This document shows, one piece after another, positions 26,025 through 35,931 of a stretch of 64,000 nucleotides of DNA. The position numbers and the translations under genes are program-made. The stretch lies in NCBI RefSeq assembly GCF_004210375.1, contig NW_027467782.1, forward strand, positions 38,367,771-38,431,770, read 5' to 3'. The notes beneath the pieces are model-generated. The model searched no databases. It saw only the letters and a program-made list of their open reading frames with translations, and was not told the DNA's origin. Position 1 is the stretch's first letter; each line of letters begins with the position of its first letter. The DNA is from Tachypleus tridentatus. Lineage: Eukaryota > Arthropoda > Merostomata > Xiphosura > Limulidae.

Positions 26025-28792
26025 AGTGTTTCATTAACATGAGTTCTCTTGTTCTTTGTAAAAGTGTTACATTAACACGAGTGTCTCTTGTTCTTCGTAA
26101 CAAGTGTTATATTAACATGTCTCTTGTTCTTTGTCACATGTTTACATAAACATGGGTGTCTCTTGTTTTGTTCTTTATAACTAATGTTACTTGTAAACGC
26201 GTTAGTATAATTGTATCTTGTTCTTTGTATCAAGTGATATATTAACATGATTGTTTCTTGTTCTTTGTAACAAGTGTTACATTAACATGAGTCTCTTGTT
26301 CTTTGTAACAAGTGTAACATAAAGATGATTGTCTCTTCTTTTTTTGTAACAAGGTTTATATTAGCATGAGTTCTCTTATTCTTTGAAACAAGTGTTACAA
26401 TAACATTTTATTGTTTCTCTTGTTCTTTGTAACAAGTGTTAGATTAACACGAGTATCTCTTGTTTTTTTTGTAACAAGTGTTACATTAACAGAATGTCTT
26501 GTTCTTTATTTACAAGTGCTCTATTAACACGACTTCTCTTGTTCTTTGTAGCAAGTGTTACATTAACATGAGTGTCGTGTTCTTTGTAACAAGTGTTGTA
26601 TTAACATGTTACTTGTTACAAAGTACAAGAGACTCATGTTAATGTAACACTTGTTACAAAGATCTAGAGACACTCATGTTAATGTAACACTTGTTGGAAA
26701 GAACAAGAAACAATCATATCAATCTAACACTAGTTCAAAGAACAAGAGAACTCGTATTGATATAAAACTTGTTACAAAGAACTAGAGACACTCATGTTAA
26801 TGTAACACTTGTTACAAAGAACAAGAAACAATCATATCAATGTAACATTTGTTACAAAGAACAAGAAGTCGTGTTAATATAACAGTTGTTACAAAAAACA
26901 AGAGACAATCATGTTAAATAACATTTGTTACAAAGAACAAGAGACACTCATGTTACTGTAATACTTGTTACAAAGAACAAGAGAACTCGTGTTTATATTA
27001 CCTTTGTTACAAAGAACAAGAGAAATCGTTTTAAACACTTATGTTAATGAACACTTGTTACAAAGAACAAGAGAACTCGTGTTTATGTAACACTTGTTAC
27101 AAAGAACAAGAGACACTCATGTTAATATAACACTTGTTACAAAGAACAAGAGACACTCATGTTAATGTAACACTTGTTACAAAGAACAAGACATCATGTT
27201 AATCTCACATGTTTCAAAGAACAAGAGACACTGATGTCAATACAACAAGTGTTATATTAACATGATTGTTTCTTGTTCTTTTAACAAGTGTTTCATTAAC
27301 ACGAGTTTTATAGTTCTTTATAAAAGTGTTTCATTAACATGAGTTCTCTTGTTCTTTGTAAAAGTGTTACATTAACATGAGTGTCTCTTGTTCTTCGTAA
27401 CAAGTGTTATATTAACATGTGTCTTGTTCTTTGTCACATGTGTTACATAAACATGGGTGTCTCTTGTTTTTTGTAACGTAACAAGTGTTATATTAACAAG
27501 ATTTCTCTTGTTCTTTGAAACAAGTATTAGATTAACATGACTGTTTTTGTTCTTTTGCAACAAGTGTTACATTAAGATGAGTTTCTCTTGTTCTTTGTAA
27601 CAAGTGTTAGATTAACATGAGTATCTTTGTTTTTTTGTAACAAGTGTTACATTAACAGGAATGTCTTGTTCTTTATTACAAGTGCTCTATTAACACGACT
27701 TCTCTTGTTCTTTGTAGCAAGTGTTAAATTAACATGAGTGTCGTGTTCTTTTGAACAAGTGTTGTTTTAACATCTTACTTGTTACAAAGTACAAGACTCA
27801 TGTTAATGTAACACTTGTTACAAGTAACAAGAGAACTCGTATTAATATAACACTTGTTACAAAGAACTAGCACTCATGTTAATGTAACAATTGTTACAAA
27901 GAACAAGAAAATCATATCAATCTAACACTTGTTACAAAAACAAGAGACACTCATGTTGATATAACACTTCTTACAAAGAACTAGAGACACTCATGTTAAT
28001 GTAACACTTGTTACAAAGAACAAGACAGTCATGTTAATATAACATTTGTTACAAAGAACAAGAAAACTCATTAATAGAAAACTTGGAACAATAAGTAGGA
28101 GACACTCATGTTAATGTGACTTGTTACAAAGAACAAGACACACTCGTTATAATTTAACACTTTTACACAGAAAGAGACACTCATGTTAATGTTACACTTG
28201 TTACAAAGAACAAGAGACACTAATATTAGGTTAATACTTATTGCATAGAACAAGAGAAATCGTTTTAATATAACTTGTTACAAAGAACAAGAGACATTCA
28301 TCTTAATGTAACACTTGTTGCAAAGAACAAAAAACAGTCATGTTAATCTAACACTTGTTTCAAAGAACAAGAGAAATCTTGTTATTATAACACTTGTTAG
28401 AAAGAACAAGAGACATTCATGTTAATGTAACACTTGTTACAAAGAACAAGAAACAATCATGTTAATCTAACACATGTTTCAAAGAACAAGAGACACTGAT
28501 GTCAATACAACAAGTGTTATATTAACATGATTGTTTCTTGTTCTTTTTAACAAGTGTTTCATTAACACGAGTTTTATAGTTCTTTATAAAAGTGTTTCAT
28601 TAACATGAGTTCTCTTGTTCTTTGTAAAAGTGTTACATTAACACGAGTGTCTCTTGTTCTTCGTTATTACAAGTGTTATATTAACATGTCTCTTGTTCTT
28701 TGTAACATGTGTTACATAAACATGGGTGTCTCTTTTTTTTGTAACTAGTGTTACATAAACGCGAGTGCTCTTGTTCTTTTATAACAAGTGTT
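26025..28792. repeat. Higher-order satellite unit, partial and rearranged copy 5
   Basis: This partial copy runs into the gap. It follows the unit order to about 27180. About 300 bp (27181-27485) then resembles the strand-switch segment found elsewhere at 2150-2440 and 8690-8970, including gacactgatgtcaatacaac. After that the expected order resumes with the aacaagatttctcttg segment. It also carries small insertions not seen in other copies (26160-26215 and 26400-26415). It is the most diverged copy, as expected at an array edge or where the assembly is poor. Confidence 0.85.
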
Positions 28793-29292
28793 NNNNNNNN
28801 NNNNNNNNNNNNNNNNNNNNNNNNNNNNNNNNNNNNNNNNNNNNNNNNNNNNNNNNNNNNNNNNNNNNNNNNNNNNNNNNNNNNNNNNNNNNNNNNNNNN
28901 NNNNNNNNNNNNNNNNNNNNNNNNNNNNNNNNNNNNNNNNNNNNNNNNNNNNNNNNNNNNNNNNNNNNNNNNNNNNNNNNNNNNNNNNNNNNNNNNNNNN
29001 NNNNNNNNNNNNNNNNNNNNNNNNNNNNNNNNNNNNNNNNNNNNNNNNNNNNNNNNNNNNNNNNNNNNNNNNNNNNNNNNNNNNNNNNNNNNNNNNNNNN
29101 NNNNNNNNNNNNNNNNNNNNNNNNNNNNNNNNNNNNNNNNNNNNNNNNNNNNNNNNNNNNNNNNNNNNNNNNNNNNNNNNNNNNNNNNNNNNNNNNNNNN
29201 NNNNNNNNNNNNNNNNNNNNNNNNNNNNNNNNNNNNNNNNNNNNNNNNNNNNNNNNNNNNNNNNNNNNNNNNNNNNNNNNNNNNNNNNNNNN
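28793..29292. other. Assembly gap of 500 N
   Basis: Exactly 500 unknown bases separate the satellite from single-copy and transposon sequence. The round number suggests a scaffolding placeholder, so the true distance between the flanks is unknown and their adjacency depends on the scaffold. Long frames that span it are artefacts of N translation. Confidence 0.99.
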
Positions 29293-29499
29293 GCAGTATA
29301 ATTCCATCCCCTCTCGATCTTGCTCCCTGATGGTCAGGAAGTAGCTGATACCTGGAGCATTGCTGATACTCTAGGTGAAAACTTTTGTTGGGAATCTAGC
29401 ACTTCTGCTTCTTCCTCCACCTTTTAGCCATCAAGACTCAGGAAGAGCAAACACTTCTGTCCTTTTGAGCTGAATATCTCTATGATTCTAATCATCCCT

Positions 29500-31990
29500 T
29501 TACACTGGTGAAACTCAAACTGGCCCTTCATCAGTCTGGAAGTACATCAGTTGGACCTGATGATGTACACTATGAAATGCTGCACCATCTATCTCCTGCT
29601 TCTCTTACTATTCTTCTGATTGTTTTGACCAGGTCTGGCAGGAGAATGTTTTCCTGATGCCTGGTACCAGGCAACTGTCCTACCTTTTCTTAGCCTGGGA
29701 ATGATCCCAAGATTCCTTCAAACTACTATCTAGTGAGCTGTCTCTGTAAAACCTCAGAAAGGATGGTTAATGCTTGTCTAGTTTGGTTCTTGAATGACAC
29801 AACCTCCTCTCTCCCACCCATTGTGGGTTTCGATGACAGCACTCCACCATGGACCACCTGATTCGACTTGAAACGTCAGTCAGAAAAGCCTTTCTCAAAC
29901 ATCTTGTATCAATATTCTTTGACATTGAGAAGGCTTATAATACAACATGGAGATATGGCATTTTGTGAGACAGCATAGATATGGGTTACGTGGCCATTTG
30001 CCCACATTTATTAAAAATTTGTTAATGGTCAGGCAATTCCAAGTTCATGTGGGTTCAACACTTTACCATTTTTTCTGTAGAAACTTGAGTCTCTTGGGGC
30101 TGTGTTCTGAATGTCACACTTTTCAGTATAAAATTAATGCCATCACTGAACAACTCCCTCTCACTGTTGCAAACACGCTCTATATCGACGACTTTCACAT
30201 CTCATGCCAGTCATTGAACATGAGGTATATTGAGCGGCAGCTACAAACTGCTCTCAATTGTTTACTGAAGTGGATCACAGCAAAGGGCTTTACCTTCTCT
30301 CTCACTAAAACAGTTTGCATGCAATTCTGTCACCAATGGGGTATTCGTCCTGATCCTGAACTCCATAGCGGTGAAGTTGTGCTGCCTGAGGTCTTTGAGA
30401 CTAAGTTCTTGGGGCTTATCTTTGACCGTAAGCTGACCTTTATACCACAAATCAAGCAGCTACAGGTCAAATGTACAAGAGCACTGAACATCCTCCTTGT
30501 CCTCTCTTCCATCACTTGTGGAGTGGATCGATGTTCTATGCTAAAGATATATCGTGCTCTTATTTGACCGACACTGGACTATGGTTTGCTTGTTTTGAAT
30601 TTCGTGCAAAGCTACTCGAGGGCTACCTGTGCTAGCTGTCCCTAATTTAGCAGTGTAAGACTAGAGGGAAGGCAGCTAGTCATCACCATCCACTGCCAAC
30701 TCATGGGCTCCTCTTTTACCCACAAATAGTGTGATTGAATGTCACATTATAATGCCCCATGGCTGAAAGGGTGAGCATGTTTGATGTGATGGGAATTCGA
30801 ATCTTAACACACTTGGATTATGCTCGGCCACCTCGACTATGAATCACTGGTCTATGGCTCTGCCAGACCATTGGCCTTAAAGATGCTGGACACTATTCAT
30901 CATTAGGACTTCAGCTCTGCACTGGGGTTTCTGTACTTCCCCAGTTCAGAGCTTATACATAGTCTCATGAACCTTTTGCACCTCTGCCATTTACAACTGT
31001 CTTTACTATATGCTTTGAAACTTTGTTCCTAACCAAAGCATCCCATCTAGGGTTGTGTTTTCTTTCCTCGTTGGCTCATGCTTTTTCAGACCAGACGGAA
31101 TGCCATTGCTCCTTTTAGCCTTCATATCCAGTCATAGTTGGATGAATTGGGTCTGTCCTTGGATAACATTGCTGTATCCACTAGTCAGCCCATCCCACCA
31201 TGGTTTATTACCATCCCCAATTGTGAATTATCTTAAAGCTATCTGAGAAAAGTAGACACTCCTGATTGGAAATACTGTTTGTTATTTGCTGAACATCTTT
31301 TGAACCATCTTTCCATTCCTGTTTATACAGATGGTTCAAAATCAGGTGACTGTGTGGACTCTACCATGGTTGCACGTAGAATCCCCTCTACAGCTTCTGT
31401 GTTTACTACTGAACTGTATGCCATCTCTCTTGCCCTGGATCACATAGAAGCTAAGCAGTACTCAAACTGCATGATTTATACTGACTCGCTTAGTTCTCTG
31501 CTGGCCCTAGAATCGCTTCACATTGGTTCACACCCTGTTGTCACCAATATTCACAACTGACTGGCCCATTTCTCTTTATCATCTACTTCTATTCAGTTTT
31601 TCTGGATACTGGGCCATATTGGTATTCATGGGAGCTAGCTTGCCGACACTGCAGCTAAGTCTATCTGCTCTGGCACTATCACCGCTGTGCCTGTCTGATA
31701 CATGGACTATGGTCCTGTATTCAAGGCTTGGCTCTGTGCCATCTCGCAGTCAATTTGGAGTGAGCAATGCAAAAACATGCTTTTCCAAATACAACCCTGT
31801 ATTAGACTTTGGCTGTCCTTGTTACCGTAAGGATCGGAAGGAGGAAGTTGTTCTAACTAGACTATGCATTGGTCACAGTTTTTAACTCATTGTTTTCATT
31901 TATCTGGAACTGATACACCATTATGTTGTCTGTGTGATACTCAGGTCACTGTATACCACATTTTACTTTCTTGCCATCGTTATGACTATC
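29500..31990 (+). pseudogene. LINE ORF2 remnant: reverse transcriptase plus RNase H
   Basis: Pieces in shifting frames read as an RT. They include an N-terminal GPDDVHYEML stretch near 29560, a PSNYYLVSCLCK-like motif near 29720, and motif A FFDIEKAYNTTW ending near 29950. After a frameshift comes an open stretch 29947-30567 with the catalytic YIDD box at 30181-30192, then KGFTFSLTKT and FLGLIFDRKLTF. RNase H follows at about 31300-31560, with TDGSK at 31327, ELYAI near 31408 and YTDSLSSLLAL near 31475 carrying the acidic residues. A Cys/His knuckle (CCLC..H....C) lies at 31924-31975. The RT Asp pair is still present, but stops and shifts mean no enzyme can be made from this copy. Confidence 0.85.
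30584..30834 (-). mobile_element. tRNA-derived SINE inserted in the LINE
   Basis: Read on the - strand, the element starts with a tRNA-like head: an A-box-like ggtggccgagc and a B-box-like TTCGAAT near 30795. It continues with a conserved body (agtcttacactgctaaat) and ends in an A/C-rich tail near 30590. It interrupts the LINE frame exactly between LDYG and SLVYG. The target sequence GACTATG occurs on both sides (30577-30583 and 30835-30841), a clean target-site duplication. It is therefore younger than the LINE. The family is one I recall as abundant in horseshoe crabs, which is from memory. Confidence 0.85.
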
Positions 31991-32674
31991 AACGATGGTG
32001 CCATTTTCACCATATTCTGTCCTAAGGTTTGTCCATAATGACATTGTCCACCTTGGAAATGTTTTAGTTTTTTTAAAGGCCATCAGTCTTTCTAATGCCA
32101 TTTAAGTTTTTTTAGACCTTCTTTGATGAGAATCCCTTTGGAGAATCACAGTCTATCTAGTTTGATTTGAAATTAGAAAATGACTGTAAAGTCAAGTAAC
32201 TCAAATAGGACTGGAAAGGTCTACTTAGGTGACTAACGCTGCTGTTTGAACTACCTGTTAGTCATCCTGGCAAGTTACTATTAAAATTTTGCTACACTTC
32301 CTTTAAAACTTTAATTACTTTACTTTTGAAAATAGCTATAACATCAAATAACTTGGAACCAAGACTGGAAAGGCCAGCTACAGGTGACTGATGATGGTTT
32401 TCGTACTTATCTCTTTTAATCTTCCTAGCGAGTTATGATAATTACAGTTATGCTGCAGAAAGTCCTCTACAACTTGTATTACTGTAGTTTTGTTTTAATG
32501 CTTTAGACTAGATGTAAACATTGGTTTATGGTTTTTTACTTTGTTTTTTTTTTTACCTTAATTTTCTTTTATTTTCCTTTATTTTACTTTAATTTTATCT
32601 TTTACTGGATGTTTAGCACAGATAGCCTAGCTGCTTTGTGCCATAAAACACCAAATCAACCAACCAACCAACTA

Positions 32675-33420
32675 AGGAAGATAATTACTACCTTCAGTGT
32701 AACCTAGAAAAATAATTTTTTTCTTTACCTCCCACATTTGAGATTGTTTATAAGTAGAACTGGTTTATTTTTCTTTATTCAGAATAGTATGTAGTTATTC
32801 ATTCAAACAAGTCAGAAACCTTCCAAGAACTTCTGTTATAATTTGTTTCCAATGTGTTCATGAAGAAAACATTTGTTTTTAAAGTAGCTATATGTCTTAA
32901 GCTAGTTGCATAATTGTTAAACTGATCAAACGTAGGAACAAAACAAAGTAAAATTAGTTCTAAGTATTCTGAAAGTGTTTGATACCAAACCATAAAGAAA
33001 TTCAGAATTAAATTTGAATTTTGAAAGTGTGTTTCGGGCTAACACACAGGTTTTATTTTGGTCTTTTTTCAGGCAATAAAATGTTTACATTTACAGAAAG
33101 TAAACTAAAATAATTTTTTATTTTATAACTTTTTTTTGCTTGTCTACTAGCTAGTTGTAGGTTTCAAATAAATTAACTATTGCAAACTTTAGATCTGAGA
33201 GTTTATATATAAAGGAAAAGAGTATGACAAAAAAGAAAAATAAACTTTACAGATTCTTTATTTTGAATTATTTTTATAAGATATTGGCACAATGGCTTAT
33301 GAAAAGAAAATACTTTATCACTAGTACAGTTTTTAAAGTTAAGGTTTATCATTTACATTTCATTTCACTTAACCATTTCTGTGAGTCTTTAAATGTATGT
33401 GAACTAGTTGATTCTTTCAG
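32675..33420. other. Non-coding stretch before the first visible ATR exon
   Basis: This is AT-rich sequence with no recognisable exon, repeat or RNA. If the ATR copy has more 5' exons they are not here; this would be the 3' part of an intron. A polypyrimidine-like stretch and TTCTTTCAG immediately precede position 33421 and make a good splice acceptor. Confidence 0.6.
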
Positions 33421-33600
33421 ATTTTAGATAGGTATGGTTTGTATCAACTTACAACTGAAAAACTTGGAGTTGCAATTGTTGACACATTTACTTACCTGAT
33501 GAGCTACCTTAAAAGTAGAAACTTTTCTGTTCCCAAGAAGTTGATTGAATCTCTGAGTGAAGTTCTATTAAATCATTGTGGAAAAATGGTGAACTCACAG
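33421..33600 (+). CDS. ATR homologue, exon 1 visible in the window
   Basis: The exon runs from TTTCAG to the donor GTAAGA and is 60 codons in phase 0. It reads ILDRYGLYQLTTEKLGVAIV and continues through TYLMSYLKSRNF to GKMVNSQ. It is helical in character, matching the N-terminal HEAT-type solenoid of ATR (human region around LKSDLLKAALCHLLQYFLKF, by memory). The assignment is supported by collinearity with the following exons. The exon lacks a start codon, so upstream exons must exist or have been lost. On its own the match is modest; in context it is good. Confidence 0.65.
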
Positions 33601-35735
33601 GTAAGATAAACTGTAGAGTTGAAAGGGTTTTTAAAATATGAAACTTGTATGTATGTATTGGATAAAGGTGTTTTGTAGAACTGTAGTGTATTTTGCATTA
33701 TAAATTAGACTAGCTAACAAAGTTTTATATGTCTATTACACTTTGAGAAAATGAATAGATAAGTATGTGTATACTCATATCATGTTTTTGTTATTTACAT
33801 TCATATTTTATACTGCTGCACATTATTCTTTTATCTGGAGCTTTTGTAAAATCTTTCATAATGGACCATTAGTTTGGTGCAGCCAAGTGATTAATGTGCT
33901 CAAACTGTGAATCTAAGATTTTATTATCTGTGTTTCATTACTGCAAATGTGTGTTCTGTGGGGCTTGTGGGTGCAATAAGTGTAACTATCAAATCTCACT
34001 GGCTGTTCCTTAGCTACCTTCCTTTTAGTCTTATACTTCAGAATTGGAGACAGCTATGCGTGTAAAGCCCTTGGATAGTTTTCCACAAAATTCATAAACA
34101 AATCAAAAATGAAAGACCAGCATTTTAAAAGTCTTTGGTTAACTAATCTTCTCACCCAAGGTATCGTTTAGTGTCTTACATTTAAACTTTTATTAAACTA
34201 TTTTTTCTTTTATGTTATATTATTTAGAAAAGCTTAAAATTTTAGCTAATGATTCATATCTTTATAAGTTTTTAATTCTACGAGGTCATATTTTAAAAAA
34301 ACTTCCTGAATTTCTCTTAGTATAACACATGACATATTTACTTTAGGTATCTTGTCTTCCCTATTTAATTCACCACCCTTTCAAAAAGTACAAAATTAAA
34401 CTTAAATTACTCAGAATAAAATTGTCATTGCTCAGACAAACCATAATTTTTATAGCCTTCAATTTTGTTTGGCTACAAAGCTATAAATAAAAAATCAGAC
34501 CCCATTCCTGCCACATCAAGCTGTCATATCCTTTCTTTCAGGTTTTGGTGATTATTCTCTCTTAGATTTATTTATATATTATTTATAACCAACAGAAAGT
34601 CAAGGTTTTGATCTATCAAATGATGTATTGTATAATGTTGTATTCTGAAAAAATAAACATTAGTTTTACTCAGAGAACAACCTTCTTTCTCATGGGAAAT
34701 TTAATGGCTAGCTTGGACAGATTTGCAACAGCTTTTGTTGCATAGGTAGAAAGGTAGAAAAATTGAGTGTTAGGAGAAATTATCTGCTTTTTACATATTA
34801 TCAGTATATGTTCTTTGGTCCGTTATTTAATTAAATGAAAATTATTTAATGCATTACTACCATTAGTGTAAAAACAGTAGTATATAGTGTTCTCAACAAT
34901 CTACAAAGTACAATATTTCATATTTGTCTTGTTTCTTCTTTATTTATTATTATTAAAACTAATCAAAATGTAAAAATGTGGATCTCTTTTTAGATTAGTT
35001 AAGAATAGATTATGTAAAGAAAATAATAATAATATAATAAAAATGTTTCACAAGCCACACGTGCAAGTATCTTGTAGTTAATGTGATTCATTACTGTAAC
35101 GTGAGCTGTATGTGCCTTGAGTGACACAGATAATAGTTAGACAGGATTCAAAGAGCATATAAAAAAATAAATTTTAATTACAAATAGATGTACACTGTTA
35201 GGACCTTAAAACTACTTAGGGTAAATGAATGTAGTTTTGTGTTACAATTTAGAGTCATTCGAAAATCAGAAAAGGGTAGTTTAGATTGATTTTGTTTAGA
35301 TTGATTTTGTTTTGGTTTTGGGGTGGGTTATGAGGTTGGTTAATATAAACATGGACAAATCTTTATTTTATTTTACTAAAACTACTTCACAAAAAAAATA
35401 TTATTTATGATGTTAACTGAAAGTGTGCAAAATTTTGTAAATATGTACACTATTGAAAATTGGAAGTATTTAAAACTATAAAGACCTTGAATGGGTACAA
35501 AGAGGTCATGTGGTTGTTCCAATTGACTGAGCTTAATTGTGTGCATATGTACTGTGGTTTAAAGATAAGGTTACATTAATATCAAATTTTTTTTTGTTAC
35601 TTGGGTTTCTTCATTTCAAATATTGCACAGTGTTCTTTCTAAAAAATATAATTTAAGTTTCTGTGATTTATTTTTCTTTCAATTTACATATTCTTAATTA
35701 TTATTGTAATTAAATATGTGTGTGTTTATATATAG
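33601..35735. other. ATR intron with a SINE copy
   Basis: This is an AT-rich intron (GTAAGA...TATATAG). Apart from the old SINE at 33873-34108 I see no gene, RNA or clear repeat. Short poly-A and poly-T stretches are present. Confidence 0.6.
33873..34108 (+). mobile_element. Older copy of the tRNA-derived SINE
   Basis: This is the same family as the SINE at 30584-30834 but on the + strand and strongly diverged. The head (ggtgcagccaagtgattaa) is followed by the body with taccttccttttagtctta and the tail ccacaaaattcataaacaaa, in the same order as the reverse complement of the other copy. No target duplication is obvious. Its divergence indicates an old insertion in the ATR intron. Confidence 0.7.
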
Positions 35736-35902
35736 TGTGTCAAGACTGCATTATTATATATACAAAGAGAAGAGCTCAAGCAGTTGTCTGCCCATAATCC
35801 CACAATTCAAGGAAAACCTGTTCAACATCAAGCATCTACAAGTAGGTTATCCACCAAAAGAAAGAGAGCTAGCGATGACATTAAAGGAGAAGAACCTTTG
35901 AA
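35736..35902 (+). CDS. ATR homologue, exon 2
   Basis: The exon is 167 bp, in phase 0 and out phase 2, bounded by TATATAG and the donor GTGAGT. It reads CVKTALLYIQREELKQLSAH, then a polar linker ending STKRKRASDDIKGEEPL. It matches the ATR segment where a helix (human ALKMESMEIIEEI) leads into the basic linker PKRRRLSSS; the basic KRKR followed by serine is the best landmark. The transposon Tc1 begins only about 30 bp after the donor. Confidence 0.72.
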
Positions 35903-35931
35903 GTGAGTTGTGATTTTCTATATTTGTTATA

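Larger units (their letters stand above)
1..28792. repeat. Hierarchical satellite array, ~40-bp monomer, ~6.49-kb higher-order unit
   Basis: The whole stretch is made of variants of one unit of about 36-42 bp. Its landmarks on one strand are CTTGTTACAAAGAACAAG followed by a spacer such as agacactcat and then GTTAATGTAACA. Units occur in both orientations, in blocks of roughly 0.3-1 kb that switch strand. The block pattern recurs every ~6.49 kb; for example the same motif order starts at 1, 6551, 13039, 19538 and 26025. Open frames up to about 100 codons occur on both strands, but all translate the same repeat (for example LVTKNKRH), recur with the unit, and have no start context or domain, so I do not call genes. 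The array is cut off at the left window edge and by the assembly gap, so its true length is unknown. Satellite DNA of this kind is usually heterochromatic or near centromeres; that location is inference. Confidence 0.97.
29293..32674 (+). mobile_element. Decayed non-LTR retrotransposon (LINE, I/Jockey-like with RNase H)
   Basis: The element starts inside the assembly gap, so its 5' part is unknown. On the + strand I read, in order, reverse transcriptase motifs, an RNase H domain, a C-terminal Cys/His knuckle and a long untranslated 3' region. The 3' end is a short tandem tail of ccaa units at 32655-32673. The 3' region contains two related segments with the phrase gactggaaagg (near 32208 and 32364), a possible old internal duplication. 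The reading frame is broken by many stops and frameshifts, and a SINE is inserted at 30584-30834. The order RT then RNase H fits the I superfamily of LINEs; the exact clade needs a database comparison. Confidence 0.88.

Noticed and set aside
2331..28253. Many open frames of 60-103 codons inside the satellite on both strands
   Set aside because: They translate the same ~40-bp repeat in different frames, recur every 6.49 kb, and have no domain or independent start signal.
1..28792. CRISPR-like array because of regular short repeats
   Set aside because: The intervening sequence is repeat too, repeats occur on both strands, there are no unique spacers or cas genes, and the genome is eukaryotic.
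1..28792. TGTTCT/AGAACA steps as hormone-receptor response elements
   Set aside because: The spacing does not fit the half-site arrangement and the motif is explained by the satellite monomer.
28681..29344. Frames of about 180-208 codons around 28.7-29.3 kb
   Set aside because: They exist only because the 500 N bases translate as unknown residues without stops.
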